The position numbers and the translations under genes are program-made. From a marine gamma proteobacterium HTCC2089 (lineage in GTDB: Bacteria; Pseudomonadota; Gammaproteobacteria; Pseudomonadales; Azotimanducaceae): DNA of 43,237 bases. Shown one piece after another: positions 1-9,203 of the stretch (the first letter of the stretch is position 1; the number at the start of each line of letters is the position of its first letter). The stretch spans positions 1 through 43,237 of the forward strand of contig CAJJDH010000098.1 in assembly GCA_905182905.1 (NCBI GenBank), read 5' to 3'. The notes beneath the pieces are model-generated. The model did no database searches. It was not told where the DNA came from and worked only from the letters and a program-made list of their open reading frames with translations.

Positions 1-106
1 CAATGTCGTTAAGCCCCAGTTCCCGCGCCACCTCATCAATAGGTTTGCCGGGTTGATAGGGCTTAAGGCCTGTAATCTTGGTATTTACCGGTGCATCTAA
101 ATTCAT
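1..106 (-). CDS. hisC: Histidinol-phosphate aminotransferase, N-terminal fragment (cut by window edge)
   Basis: Only the first 35 codons are inside the window. They read from an ATG at 106 and contain the LKPYQPGKPIDEVARELGL stretch typical of the HisC N-terminus. HisC is a PLP-dependent aminotransferase that converts imidazole acetol-phosphate to histidinol-phosphate; paralogues beside pheA are often called HisC2 and may also act on aromatic keto acids. The start codon overlaps the pheA stop codon in an ATGA arrangement, so translation is probably coupled. The gyrA-serC-pheA-hisC order matches what I remember of Pseudomonas. Identity is fairly sure despite the short length; substrate choice cannot be judged from this piece. 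Confidence 0.85.
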   Translation of the reverse strand, partial: MNLDAPVNTKITGLKPYQPGKPIDEVARELGLNDI

Positions 107-1209
107 GCTGGAACCACTGCCTTAGGGTAAGAACCCAACGTGCGCACTTCTAATGCAACGTCTGATATTGCGTCTATTACCAATTGAGCATTGGATTGCG
201 ATTGGTGTCCGTCAAAATCGATAAAAAATACGTAGGACCAATCCCCAGATCGTGCTGGGCGAGTTTCTATCCGCGACAGGCTTATATCAAAACGTTGGAA
301 AGGTTCAAGAACGCGTAGCAACGCGCCCGGTTCATTCTTCACTGAAACTAAAATTGAAGTTTTGTCGTTACCACTTGGACCTACAACCTGCTTGCCAATC
401 ACCAAAAATCGGGTTTTGTTGTCTGGATTATCTTCAATGCGAGTAGATAAGATATGCAGGTTATAACGCTCCGCCGCCATCTCCCCTGCAACTGCAGCGA
501 CCCCTGGACGCGCTAAAGCCTGCTTCGCTGCCTCAGCATTGCTTGCCACAGCAACACGCGGCACACCCGGATAATGCTGATCCAACCAACCTCGGCACTG
601 GGCCAGACTTTGGGCATGAGAGACAATTTCAGTAATCTGCGGGGCTTCATCTTCGTTGCTTGCTTGCATAAAGGCATGATGAATAGGCAACTCTACTTCG
701 GCGCAAATCCGTAACCGAGTGCTTAGAAAACAATCCAGCGTGTGATTAACCATGCCTTCGGTAGAGTTCTCTACCGGTACAACGCCATAATGAACGGCTT
801 GCGACTCTACCTCGCGGAACACTTCATCAATGGAAGCCATAGGCGTGGTATTGGCAAAATGACCAAACTGCTTAACAGCCGCGGCTTCAGTGTAAGTGCC
901 TTCCGGCCCGAAATACGCAATTGTTAAAGGTTGCTCAAGATTCAAGCAACAAGAAATAACTTCTTTAAACAGTCCTGCAATATCGGCATCAGATAATGGC
1001 CCAGGGTTGTCTGCCATCAGGCGAGTCAATATCTGCGCTTCTCGCTCGGGACGATAAAAAATCGGCGCCTCGCTCATAGGCTGACCCTGCTTGATTTCTC
1101 CAACATCTAATGCGCACTGAGCACGTGCATTGAGCAAAGTCAGTAACTGACGATCAATGCTGTCAATACGCTCCCGTAAGGGTTTTAACGCTTCATCATC
1201 CACGCTCAT
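103..1209 (-). CDS. pheA: Bifunctional chorismate mutase / prephenate dehydratase (P-protein)
   Basis: The 368-residue protein makes phenylpyruvate from chorismate through prephenate, the committed branch to phenylalanine. Residues about 1-90 form an AroQ-type helical chorismate mutase domain (LRERIDSIDRQLLTLLNAR). The prephenate dehydratase domain starts near residue 95 (IAYFGPEGTYTEAAA) and includes GVVPVENSTEG. A C-terminal ACT domain (TSILVSVKNEPGALLRVLEPF, ESRP-like region read here as IETRPARSGDWSYVFFID) should bind phenylalanine for feedback inhibition. Length and domain order fit the family. The ATG at 1209 lies inside the end of serC (14-base overlap), and the stop overlaps the hisC start, so the three genes look like one operon. 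The predicted location is cytoplasmic. Confidence 0.96.
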   Translation of the reverse strand: MSVDDEALKPLRERIDSIDRQLLTLLNARAQCALDVGEIKQGQPMSEAPIFYRPEREAQILTRLMADNPGPLSDADIAGLFKEVISCCLNLEQPLTIAYFGPEGTYTEAAAVKQFGHFANTTPMASIDEVFREVESQAVHYGVVPVENSTEGMVNHTLDCFLSTRLRICAEVELPIHHAFMQASNEDEAPQITEIVSHAQSLAQCRGWLDQHYPGVPRVAVASNAEAAKQALARPGVAAVAGEMAAERYNLHILSTRIEDNPDNKTRFLVIGKQVVGPSGNDKTSILVSVKNEPGALLRVLEPFQRFDISLSRIETRPARSGDWSYVFFIDFDGHQSQSNAQLVIDAISDVALEVRTLGSYPKAVVPA

Positions 1210-2275
1210 TTTCGAATTCGCTCATAAAACTGACCAAGGCTTGAACGGCTTCCAACGAAACCGCGTTATAAATGCTGGCACGCATTCCACCAACACTTCT
1301 ATGTCCTTTCAGGTTAAACATACCTCGTGCTTCCGCCTGCTTAACAAACTCACCGTCCAATGCGGAATCCGCTAAGGTAAATGGCACGTTCATGGTAGAG
1401 CGATTAGCCGATGCAACTGGCGAGCTGTAGAAATTACTATTTTCTATTGCACCGTATAGCAGGTTCGCTTTCACCTGATTGTGCTCGTCAATGGCGGCCA
1501 CACCACCCTGCGCTTTGATCCACTTGAATACTAGTCCAGCCAAATACCAACCATAGGTAGGCGGCGTATTAATCATAGAATCGTTGTCTGCCTGTTGTGC
1601 ATAGTCGAGAAATGTTGGCGTCATATCTCTGGCATTACCACACAGGTCTTTGCGCACAATAACTACGGTTAAACCTGCGGGACCAATATTTTTCTGTGCA
1701 CCAGCATAAATCAGCGCAAAATTGTTCACATCCACTGGGCGCGACAAGATATCCGAGGACATATCAACGGCGATAGGCACGTTGCTTGAAGGGAAATTTT
1801 TAAACTGCACACCGCCGATGGTTTCATTGGAACAAATATGCAGCAGACGCGCATTATCGCTGAGTTGCCACGCACCTTGATCTGGTATGTGATCAAAATT
1901 CGAGTCTGCACTGGAGGCGGCAACGTTAACGTTACAGTACTTTTTCGCCTCTTTGATCGCTTTCTTGGACCATGCGCCAGTTTCAATAAAATCTATCGTA
2001 TCGTCAGCTTGGGTCAAATTCATTGGAATACCCGCGAACTGGCCTGTTGCACCGCCCTGCAAAAACAGCACATGGTAGTCGTCGGAAACACCCATCAATT
2101 CACGCAAATCTGCTTCTGCTTGAGCCGCAATATCAACAAAAATCTTGCTGCGGTGACTCATTTCCATAACCGACATGCCGCTACTTTGGTAGTCAGTCAT
2201 TTCTTCCGCGGCTTGCTTTAATACTGCTTCCGGTAACGATGCAGGTCCGGCAGAAAAGTTATACGTACGACCCAA
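1196..2275 (-). CDS. serC: Phosphoserine aminotransferase
   Basis: SerC transfers an amino group from glutamate to 3-phosphohydroxypyruvate (serine synthesis) and to the related PdxB-pathway intermediate of pyridoxal phosphate synthesis. The 359-residue length is normal for the family. Visible landmarks are NFSAGPASLPEAVL at the N-terminus, FLQGGATGQF in the phosphate-binding region and the PLP-lysine segment IYAGAQKNIGPAGL. The start codon is TTG at 2275: a GGAGG lies five bases upstream and the family N-terminus begins right there, so an ATG further in is unlikely. It sits between gyrA (122-base gap) and pheA (14-base overlap). The final enzyme before it in the serine route, serA, is present separately at 19871-21049. 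Confidence 0.96.
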   Translation of the reverse strand: MGRTYNFSAGPASLPEAVLKQAAEEMTDYQSSGMSVMEMSHRSKIFVDIAAQAEADLRELMGVSDDYHVLFLQGGATGQFAGIPMNLTQADDTIDFIETGAWSKKAIKEAKKYCNVNVAASSADSNFDHIPDQGAWQLSDNARLLHICSNETIGGVQFKNFPSSNVPIAVDMSSDILSRPVDVNNFALIYAGAQKNIGPAGLTVVIVRKDLCGNARDMTPTFLDYAQQADNDSMINTPPTYGWYLAGLVFKWIKAQGGVAAIDEHNQVKANLLYGAIENSNFYSSPVASANRSTMNVPFTLADSALDGEFVKQAEARGMFNLKGHRSVGGMRASIYNAVSLEAVQALVSFMSEFENERG

Positions 2276-2397
2276 GAGAACCTCCAGTTATTATTTATTT
2301 ATCAGTAACTTATAGCAGACAGTCGTTGTAGCTGACTTGCCAAGTACATTGCAAATTTGGACCCTTTAAATGGTACAAAAGGCCACATCGAACGCGC

Positions 2398-5010
2398 TTA
2401 TTCCGCGTCAGTTCCTGCCGTTTCATCGGTAGCAGCAACCTCACCGCCTTCACCTTCAGCGGGCGTTTCTAGGCTGCCTTCAGCAATACGTCCCACACTA
2501 TTGAGTAGTTCGCCACCTTTAAGTTTGATTAAGCGCACGCCTTGAGTGTTCCGTCCGACAATAGATACTTCATCGCCGCCGGTTCTAACCAGCGTGCCCA
2601 TGTTTGAAATCAACATCAGTTCATCGCCATTGAATACTTGAACAGCGCCAACAAGTTCGCCATTACGATCACTGGTCTGCATGGCAATAACACCCTGAGC
2701 ACCGCGGCCGCGAATGGGGAAGTCTGTAATCAATGAGCGTTTACCGTAACCATTTTCACTTGCAGTTAACAGGTAGCCGTCCGCGTCTGGGATGATCAAC
2801 GAAATTACTCGCTGGTCTTGGCCAAGCTTAATACCCCGCACACCCTTGGCTGTACGACCCATGGTTCTTACGTCAGTTTCTTTAAAGCGCGCCGCCTTTG
2901 CTGCATTGGAGCAAAGCATTATGTCGCAGCCACCGTTGGTTATGGCGGCGCCAACCAAGGTATTGCCTTCTTCTAGATCAATGGCAATTAGACCACTAGG
3001 GCGCGGACGCGAAAACTGCTCAAGCGGTGTCTTTTTCACGGTACCGTTTGCGGTAGCCATAAAGACAAAGTGATCCGCAGCGTAATCTTTAATTGGCAGA
3101 ACCGCGGTAATGCGCTCATCGGCTGCCAACGATAGTAAATTGATCATTGGGCGACCCTTGGCACCACGACTGCCCTGCGGGATTTGGAATACCTTCAGCC
3201 AAAACACTTTGCCCATATCTGAGAAACACAGCAAAACGTCATGAGAATTAGCCACAATCAAGTGCTCGACAAAATCTTCATCTCTCACCGTAGTCGCAGC
3301 TTTACCACGACCACCGCGGCGCTGCGCTTGATACGTGTCCAGCGGTTGAGTCTTGCCGTAACCAAGGTGAGAAATAGTCACCACAAGCTCTTCTTCGTTA
3401 ATTAGATCTTCAACAGACAAATCTTGATGACTGGTAACAATTTCCGTACGACGCTCATCACCATAAGTTGTGCGAATTTCCTCTAACTCACCGCGAATAA
3501 CGGAAATCAGTCGCACATGAGAGCCTAGGATATCCAACAGATCAGCAATCTCATCGATAACACCCTGATAGTCTTCCATCAGTTTGTCTTGTTCCATTGC
3601 AGTTAACCGGTGCAAGCGAATCTCTAGAATAGCTTGCGCCTGCTCTTCAGTAAGGCGATACAGACCTTCGTTGAAACCAAAGTCTTCTGACAAACCTTCA
3701 GGTCTACATGCATCACTACCGACCCTTTCTAGCAGGTCAAATAATGCTGGCGCAGCCCAACGCTGTTCCATCAAGGTCACGCGCGCTTCCGCGGCGGATG
3801 GAGACTTTTTAATCAGCTCGATAACGGCGTCGATATTTGCCAAGGCAACCGCTTGCCCCTCCAAAATATGACCGCGCTGGCGCGCGCGACGCAGTAAATA
3901 TAGCGTTCTGCGGGTTACAACTTCTTGCCTGTGCTGCAAGAAAGCTTCAAGCATTTCCTTGAGGTTAACCGTGCGGGGTTGGCCTTCAACAAGTGCCACG
4001 CAGTTAATACCAAACACAGATTGCAGCTGCGTTTGTGTATAAAGATTATTGAGGATAACTTCGCCAGATTCGCCCCGGCGCACCTCGATCACAACGCGCA
4101 AACCGTCTTTGTCGGACTCGTCGCGCAACTCTGTAATGCCATCGATACGCTTTTCTTTCACCAGCTCGGCAATTTTCTCAATGAGTCGAGACTTGTTCAG
4201 CTGATAAGGGATCTCCGTGATGATAATGCGCTCACGGCCATTCTTTTCTAACTCAACAGTGGCGCGACCACGCACATAAATACGGCCACGACCCGTGCGA
4301 TACGCTTGCACAACCCCCGCCCGACCGTTAATGATTCCGCCCGTTGGGAAATCTGGCGCGGTGATGTAGTCCATCAAACCATCTACATCAATCTCTGGAT
4401 TTTCCAACATGGCTAAGCACGCATTCACAACCTCGGTTAAATTGTGCGGTGGAATATTGGTTGCCATGCCTACAGCAATACCTGAACTACCATTGACCAA
4501 CAAATTAGGTACGCGGGTAGGCAGCACCTCTGGCATAGTCAACGTGTCGTCGTAGTTGTTAACAAACTCGACTGTATCTTTGTCTAGATCGGCTAACAGG
4601 TCTGAAGCCATCTTCGACATACGCACTTCTGTGTAGCGCATTGCGGCAGGCGGATCCGCGTCTATTGAGCCGAAGTTGCCTTGACCGTCTACAAGCAAAT
4701 AACGCATGGAGAAATCTTGAGCCATACGCACAATGGTGTCGTAGGCTGCGGTATCTCCGTGTGGGTGATACTTACCAATTACATCACCAACAACTCGCGC
4801 AGACTTAACGTAGGGTCTGTTATAAGTGTTGTTAAGCTCGCTCATGGCAAACAACACGCGCTTATGCACTGGCTTTAAACCATCGCGAATGTCCGGCAAT
4901 GCACGCCCTACAATTACGCTCATAGCGTAATCTAAGTACGACTGGCGTAATTCATCTTCAATGTTTACAGGGACAATATCTCTAGAATCTGGAGGCGTAA
5001 TTTCGGACAT
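2398..5010 (-). CDS. gyrA: DNA gyrase subunit A
   Basis: GyrA cuts and rejoins DNA in the A2B2 gyrase that introduces negative supercoils. The 870 residues contain the winged-helix breakage domain with the catalytic Tyr (AAMRYTEVR, Tyr126, equivalent to E. coli Tyr122), a coiled-coil gate, and a C-terminal beta-pinwheel. The GyrA-box, read as QRRGGRGK near residue 560, separates it from ParC. The quinolone-resistance region reads [13 protein letters not shown]: Thr87 stands where E. coli has Ser83, and the Asp equivalent to Asp87 is kept. The C-terminal tail is acidic and rich in Glu, Ala and Thr. It is the first gene of the minus-strand run with serC, pheA and hisC. A TTGACG at about 5065-5060 could be a -35 element, but I see no convincing -10 at proper spacing and no strong ribosome binding site. 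Confidence 0.98.
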   Translation of the reverse strand: MSEITPPDSRDIVPVNIEDELRQSYLDYAMSVIVGRALPDIRDGLKPVHKRVLFAMSELNNTYNRPYVKSARVVGDVIGKYHPHGDTAAYDTIVRMAQDFSMRYLLVDGQGNFGSIDADPPAAMRYTEVRMSKMASDLLADLDKDTVEFVNNYDDTLTMPEVLPTRVPNLLVNGSSGIAVGMATNIPPHNLTEVVNACLAMLENPEIDVDGLMDYITAPDFPTGGIINGRAGVVQAYRTGRGRIYVRGRATVELEKNGRERIIITEIPYQLNKSRLIEKIAELVKEKRIDGITELRDESDKDGLRVVIEVRRGESGEVILNNLYTQTQLQSVFGINCVALVEGQPRTVNLKEMLEAFLQHRQEVVTRRTLYLLRRARQRGHILEGQAVALANIDAVIELIKKSPSAAEARVTLMEQRWAAPALFDLLERVGSDACRPEGLSEDFGFNEGLYRLTEEQAQAILEIRLHRLTAMEQDKLMEDYQGVIDEIADLLDILGSHVRLISVIRGELEEIRTTYGDERRTEIVTSHQDLSVEDLINEEELVVTISHLGYGKTQPLDTYQAQRRGGRGKAATTVRDEDFVEHLIVANSHDVLLCFSDMGKVFWLKVFQIPQGSRGAKGRPMINLLSLAADERITAVLPIKDYAADHFVFMATANGTVKKTPLEQFSRPRPSGLIAIDLEEGNTLVGAAITNGGCDIMLCSNAAKAARFKETDVRTMGRTAKGVRGIKLGQDQRVISLIIPDADGYLLTASENGYGKRSLITDFPIRGRGAQGVIAMQTSDRNGELVGAVQVFNGDELMLISNMGTLVRTGGDEVSIVGRNTQGVRLIKLKGGELLNSVGRIAEGSLETPAEGEGGEVAATDETAGTDAE

Positions 5011-5376
5011 AAATGCGGCGCTATCAGCTTGGAAAATTAGCTGAAAATACTAACACATACGTCAACAAATGGGGCATTTGAAAGCGTCTTTTACGCCCCA
5101 ATTCGGACTAAAAAAGACATTTGCCCAACACTACCTGAGACATTGCTAGCGGCCCCCGAGCGAGGCTGCAAAAACCGTGCTTATGACTCACGCAAAATAC
5201 GACAACAACCTCAACTAGGCGGACTCAAAAACCACTTTCTGCGACATTTTCTGCCAATTTGCAGCTATTCCTTCCGTGCAGCGATGGCGGCGGCTAGAAT
5301 ACCGCCACAGCAAAACTGCAGCGCTGAAATTTAGGCTACTTTCAGTCAATGCGATTACGGAGTGTGATGACACATT
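5011..5376. other. Divergent intergenic region between gyrA and ubiG
   Basis: These 366 bases separate two divergently read genes and should hold promoters for both. I recognise no RNA gene, and the small open frame inside (5143-5334) has no recognisable product. A TGGGGC...GCCCCA inverted repeat (5070-5075 with 5095-5100) lies in what would be the gyrA leader. A weak TAGAAT -10-like hexamer lies at about 5295 for the ubiG direction. Immediately before ubiG there is a five-codon mini-frame at 5367-5384 that overlaps its start. Confidence 0.5.
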
Positions 5377-6084
5377 ATGGCTAACGCGCAAAATGTCGAC
5401 CCTGAAGAAATAAGTAAGTTCAACGCACTGGCGAGTCGCTGGTGGGACCTCAATGGCGATTTCAAAGCCCTACATGACATCAACCCAAGCAGGTTGAACT
5501 ATATCCAAGAGCGCACCGAGTTAGGTGACGGTCCAGTAATCGATGTTGGCTGCGGCGGCGGCATTCTTGCAGAATCACTAGCTGCAGCAGGCGCACAGAC
5601 TACGGGCATTGATATGGCCACAAAGGCACTAGGTGTAGCTAAACTCCACGCTCTAGACAGCGAAATCCAAGTCAATTACGTTGAAACCACTGCTGAGGAA
5701 TATGCGGCACTCAAACCTGCCCACTTCCGCACAGTGACCTGTTTAGAAATGCTCGAGCATGTGACCCACTACCCTGACACCATCAAGGCGTGTGCGGACT
5801 TAGCCCAACCCGGTGGAGATCTGTTTTTTTCCACCATCAATCGCAACCCAAAGGCATACCTGCTGTTGGTGTTGGGCGCCGAATACCTGCTCAACATCCT
5901 CCCCAAAGGAACCCATGAATATGCCAAATTCATTAAACCTTCGGAACTCGCTCAGGGGTTAAGAGACGCAGGTCTTGAGCTGGTGGAAATCAGGGGTATG
6001 AATTACAACCCGCTATCGCGTAATTGCCGCATTAGCAATGACACCGATGCCAATTACATAGTCCATGCAAGAAAACCCCAATGA
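5377..6084 (+). CDS. ubiG: Ubiquinone biosynthesis O-methyltransferase
   Basis: UbiG is a SAM-dependent methyltransferase that performs both O-methylations in ubiquinone synthesis. The 235 residues match the family length. The family N-terminus VDPEEISKFNALASRWWDLNGDFKALHDINPSRLNYI and the SAM-binding loop VIDVGCGGGILAESLA (about residues 53-68) are clear, with the later motifs EMLEHV and FFSTINRNPKAYL. The start at 5377 is the only ATG in this frame before the family N-terminus because stop codons precede it. The GGAG at 5359-5362 is 14 bases away, which is long. The stop overlaps the yciK start (ATGA), suggesting translational coupling. In Pseudomonas a phosphatase gene (mupP) sits between these two; it is missing here. 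Confidence 0.97.
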   Translation: MANAQNVDPEEISKFNALASRWWDLNGDFKALHDINPSRLNYIQERTELGDGPVIDVGCGGGILAESLAAAGAQTTGIDMATKALGVAKLHALDSEIQVNYVETTAEEYAALKPAHFRTVTCLEMLEHVTHYPDTIKACADLAQPGGDLFFSTINRNPKAYLLLVLGAEYLLNILPKGTHEYAKFIKPSELAQGLRDAGLELVEIRGMNYNPLSRNCRISNDTDANYIVHARKPQ

Positions 6085-6929
6085 CACAACCCAATACAGA
6101 AAGTACTCACTTGAGCCATTACCCTGAATTGGAGGCAAAACAAAGTACTTGGCAGCACCAGTTTGAAAAAGGTGCACTGCAAAATCAGACAATCTTAGTC
6201 ACAGGAGCTGGGGACGGCATTGGTCGCGCTACCGCGATGACTTATGCCAGTTTCGGGGCGAATGTCATTCTTTTGGGCCGCACTAGAAGCAAGTTAGAGA
6301 ACGTATTTGACTGGATAGAAACCAATACAGAGACCTCCCCTGTAATAGTGCCCTGCGATTTAGAAAATCTGGACAGCGAAACTGTAGATAACTTAGCTGA
6401 CTCTATTGCAGAGAATTTCGGCCAACTCGACGGTCTGGTACATAACGCATCACACCTTGGACCCAAAGTACCTATTGCACATTATCCAGCGGATGAGTGG
6501 CAAAAGGTTATGCAGATTAACGTTAACGCCGTGTTTATGCTGAATAAGGGATTGTTTGAGTTACTGGATAAAAGCGCTGACGCTTGTGTTATCCATACTT
6601 CCTCGAGTGTAGGCCGCCAAGGTAGAGCTTACTGGGGTGCTTATGCGGCATCCAAATTTGCGCTTGAAGGCCTTAGCCAGTTATTCGCTGACGAAACAGA
6701 AACCGCAGGGCGCATTGGTGTGTATAGCGTCAACCCGGGAGGCACTAGAACAGCCATGCGTAGGGAAGCCTACCCGCTGGAGGACCCTGCCATATTGCCA
6801 ACGGCTGAAGATCACATGGAATTATATTTGGCCTTAATGTGCCCCCAAGATTGCGTCAGCGGTAATGTCGTGCACTTTACTACGGGGCAACAGCTGGACG
6901 CTCGAAATTGGCTTGAAAACAGCCAATAG
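6081..6929 (+). CDS. yciK: YciK-family short-chain dehydrogenase/reductase
   Basis: This is an NAD(P)-dependent oxidoreductase of the SDR superfamily whose physiological substrate is not known. The nucleotide-binding TGAGDGIGRA motif starts near residue 41, followed by the NAS-type element read as VHNASHLGP, the catalytic Ser in HTSSSVGRQG, and the YAASK (Tyr-x3-Lys) pair. The VNPGGTRTAMRREAYPLEDP tail agrees with YciK. It is about 30 residues longer than E. coli YciK because of an N-terminal helix-like extension; no internal Met offers a shorter start, and the ATG at 6081 overlaps the ubiG stop. The conserved pairing with ubiG suggests a role linked to quinone or envelope metabolism, but that is inference only. 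Confidence 0.9.
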   Translation: MTQPNTESTHLSHYPELEAKQSTWQHQFEKGALQNQTILVTGAGDGIGRATAMTYASFGANVILLGRTRSKLENVFDWIETNTETSPVIVPCDLENLDSETVDNLADSIAENFGQLDGLVHNASHLGPKVPIAHYPADEWQKVMQINVNAVFMLNKGLFELLDKSADACVIHTSSSVGRQGRAYWGAYAASKFALEGLSQLFADETETAGRIGVYSVNPGGTRTAMRREAYPLEDPAILPTAEDHMELYLALMCPQDCVSGNVVHFTTGQQLDARNWLENSQ

Positions 6930-6952
6930 CATGAGAACAAGGCACTGACTAG

Positions 6953-8338
6953 CTAACGCTTAGTCGAGGTTTTGCCACTTCTCCCGGCGCGATTACCAGC
7001 AGCACTCGCCTTACCCTGACTTCTAGCTTTTGCAACGGCGTCAAGCTTGCGCGTTGACCCAGCTCGATTGTCGGCGTTGTTCTTTTTAACCACCTTACCA
7101 CCGGTTTTTTTCCCACCTTTGGTCGGCCCACTGTCTGCAGATTTAGCCGGGGTTTTAGCGCCCGTTTTAGCATAACTTTTACCTAAAACTGGGCGAGCCT
7201 TGAACGCGGGAGCGCGTGGAGATTTACTTCTAGCTGCCCCACTTTTCCCATTTCTCTCGTTCCAAACATCAAGCTCATCTGCGCCACCTTCGTCAAAATC
7301 TAAACCCTCAGATAATGACGCTGCCATGACTGAAGGGTCCACTTCTTTTTGCGCAGACTTAGGTGCGGTGAGTTTTGGATACGGAATCAAACAGCTACTT
7401 TTAGCCACCCGCGAACGCTTGAGCCTTTGCCCAGACTGTCCAGGGCGCGGCAAACCAAGCATTTTGTATAAAAGCTTAAGGTCTTCTTGTTGCAGCGACG
7501 CCCACTGGCCTACCGTCAGCCAAGAAGGTAGGACTACTGGTCCATAGCGAACCCGCTTTAGCCGACTAACCATGCAACCAGCACTTTCAAACAGGCGCCT
7601 AACCTCGCGGTTACGTCCTTCTGTTAGCGCCACATGATACCAAAAATTATTTTCGCTGCCGTTGTAATAACGGATATCCGAAAAACGCATCATCTGGCCT
7701 TCCAGCTCCACACCGGCCTTTAACTGAGCAATAGCTTTATCTTCAAGTTTTACGTTCACCCGAACAGCATACTCGCGATCCAATCCCGTAGAGGGGTGCA
7801 TCATCCTATGTGCCAGCCCGCCGTCATTGGTGACTAACAATAAACCTGTAGTTTGTACATCTAAGCGCCCAACAGTAACCCAGCGACTGCCAGGAATTTT
7901 AGGTAGCTGGTCAAATATGGTGCCCCGTCCTTCTGGGTCCCGACGACTGCAGACCAACCCCCCGGCCTTGTTTAAAACGATCACCTGTGGAGTTAACCCC
8001 TGGTCAGAGGAGACCGGTTGCCCATCAATTTCAATCTGATCTGCACCGGTTACACGCTGCCCCAAATGCGCTGGTTCACCGTTGACAACAACTCTACCCG
8101 CGCTGATCCAAGATTCAATTTCCCTGCGCGAACCACGCCCGTGTGATGCCAGAACCTTTTGTAGCTTTTGCGCCTCCGGCTCTTCCTCAATCAACGCGCG
8201 GCGCGGACCTTCTCTATTCAAATAAGACCTCGAGCGGTCTCTTTCTTTTCTTTCTTCTCGGGTGCCAGATGGCGCCTTGCGCGAAAGAATTGTCTTGGGA
8301 CCAGTGTTACCAATGGCTGGAGGTCTAGACTTAGTCAT
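6953..8338 (-). CDS. rluB: 23S rRNA pseudouridine synthase, RluB type, with long basic tail
   Basis: RluB converts U2605 of 23S rRNA to pseudouridine. An S4 RNA-binding domain begins near residue 58 (KLQKVLASHGRGSRREIESWISAGRVVVNG) and the RsuA-family catalytic core contains the Asp motif GRLDVQTTGLLLVTNDG, then EGRNREVRRLFESAG. The protein has 461 residues against roughly 290 in E. coli. The extra length is a charged N-terminal extension of about 55 residues and a C-terminal tail of about 150 residues very rich in Lys, Arg, Ala, Gly and Ser, probably disordered and RNA-binding. It follows scpA-scpB on the same strand (55-base gap), a neighbourhood shared with many gammaproteobacteria. RluB versus RluE/RsuA is judged from the S4 domain and context. 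Confidence 0.92.
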   Translation of the reverse strand: MTKSRPPAIGNTGPKTILSRKAPSGTREERKERDRSRSYLNREGPRRALIEEEPEAQKLQKVLASHGRGSRREIESWISAGRVVVNGEPAHLGQRVTGADQIEIDGQPVSSDQGLTPQVIVLNKAGGLVCSRRDPEGRGTIFDQLPKIPGSRWVTVGRLDVQTTGLLLVTNDGGLAHRMMHPSTGLDREYAVRVNVKLEDKAIAQLKAGVELEGQMMRFSDIRYYNGSENNFWYHVALTEGRNREVRRLFESAGCMVSRLKRVRYGPVVLPSWLTVGQWASLQQEDLKLLYKMLGLPRPGQSGQRLKRSRVAKSSCLIPYPKLTAPKSAQKEVDPSVMAASLSEGLDFDEGGADELDVWNERNGKSGAARSKSPRAPAFKARPVLGKSYAKTGAKTPAKSADSGPTKGGKKTGGKVVKKNNADNRAGSTRKLDAVAKARSQGKASAAGNRAGRSGKTSTKR

Positions 8339-8393
8339 GAAAAAAGATGCCTATTTGAGGATCGGGATAAAAAGCAGCTACCAAACGAGTGCA

Positions 8394-9203
8394 TCATTCG
8401 CTTTGCTCAGATTTTGGATTCGTGTCCAACTGAGATTCTTCATCAGTGACTTGCGTAAATGCCTCACTGGGCTCCGGGTCTGCGCTGCCCTGTGCTATTA
8501 AGTTTTGATTTTCATCCAACGTTTCTTCTTCAGTCGAATCAGTAACGTCAGCATCATCGGTAACTTCGCCCTGCACGAGATCACCAGTCTGCGACCCGGC
8601 ACCTTCTGCATTGCCCTGTTCAACCTCTTCGCTGACAAGTGTAGGTTCAATCAGTGCGCGGATTTCATCTAGTGGGGGCAATTGGTCGAGATTGTTTAAA
8701 TTGAAATAGTCTAAGAATGTTTTAGTAGTCCCATATAAAGATGGCCGACCAGGGGCCTCACGCTGACCAACAACACGTATCCAATCTCGCTCAAGTAGCG
8801 TTCGCATAATATTTTGACTTACGCCAACGCCGCGAATTTGCTCTATGTCCCCTCGGGTGACAGGCTGCTTGTAGGCTACTAATGCCAATGTCTCTAGTAA
8901 GGCTCGGGTATATCGGGGTGGCTTTTCTTCCCACAAGCGGCTTACCCAAGCACTTAAGTCTTGCCGTGCTTGATAGCGGTAACCACTGGCAACACGAATA
9001 AGTTCTACGCCGCGCTCGCTACAAGCTTCTTCCAAGGCGGCAAGTACATCGCGTATCTGTTTACGACCGTTTTCTTCTTGTAACTCACCATCGGCAAAGA
9101 GTTTAAATAAATTCTCTACAGTTAAAGGGCCTTCAGCGGCTAACAGCGCAGCTTCAACAATCTGTCCTACTTTTTCCTCGGCCAACATCTGCCCGTCAGA
9201 CAT
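8394..9203 (-). CDS. scpB: Segregation and condensation protein B
   Basis: ScpB binds the ScpA kleisin and, with an SMC ATPase, helps compact and separate chromosomes. Residues about 10-190 form the two winged-helix domains: VGQIVEAALLAAEGPLTVENLFKLF, YRYQARQDLSAWVSRLW, PRYTRALLETLALVAYKQPVTRGDIEQIRGVGVSQNIMRTLLERDWIRVVGQREAPGRPSLYGTTKTFLDYFNL. The last 75 or so residues are strongly acidic (Glu, Asp, Gln, Thr, Ser) and probably disordered. The start ATG at 9203 shares one base with the scpA stop (TGATG), and an AAGGAG lies about eight bases upstream inside the scpA coding end, so the two are almost certainly co-translated. Confidence 0.95.
   Translation of the reverse strand: MSDGQMLAEEKVGQIVEAALLAAEGPLTVENLFKLFADGELQEENGRKQIRDVLAALEEACSERGVELIRVASGYRYQARQDLSAWVSRLWEEKPPRYTRALLETLALVAYKQPVTRGDIEQIRGVGVSQNIMRTLLERDWIRVVGQREAPGRPSLYGTTKTFLDYFNLNNLDQLPPLDEIRALIEPTLVSEEVEQGNAEGAGSQTGDLVQGEVTDDADVTDSTEEETLDENQNLIAQGSADPEPSEAFTQVTDEESQLDTNPKSEQSE

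Noticed and set aside
5070-5100. GGGGC/GCCCC hairpin as a terminator near gyrA
   Set aside because: There is no T-run on either strand and it lies in a leader region upstream of gyrA, not after a gene.
5143-5334. Open frame of 63 codons between gyrA and ubiG
   Set aside because: No ribosome binding site, odd composition and no family resemblance; it lies in a divergent promoter region.
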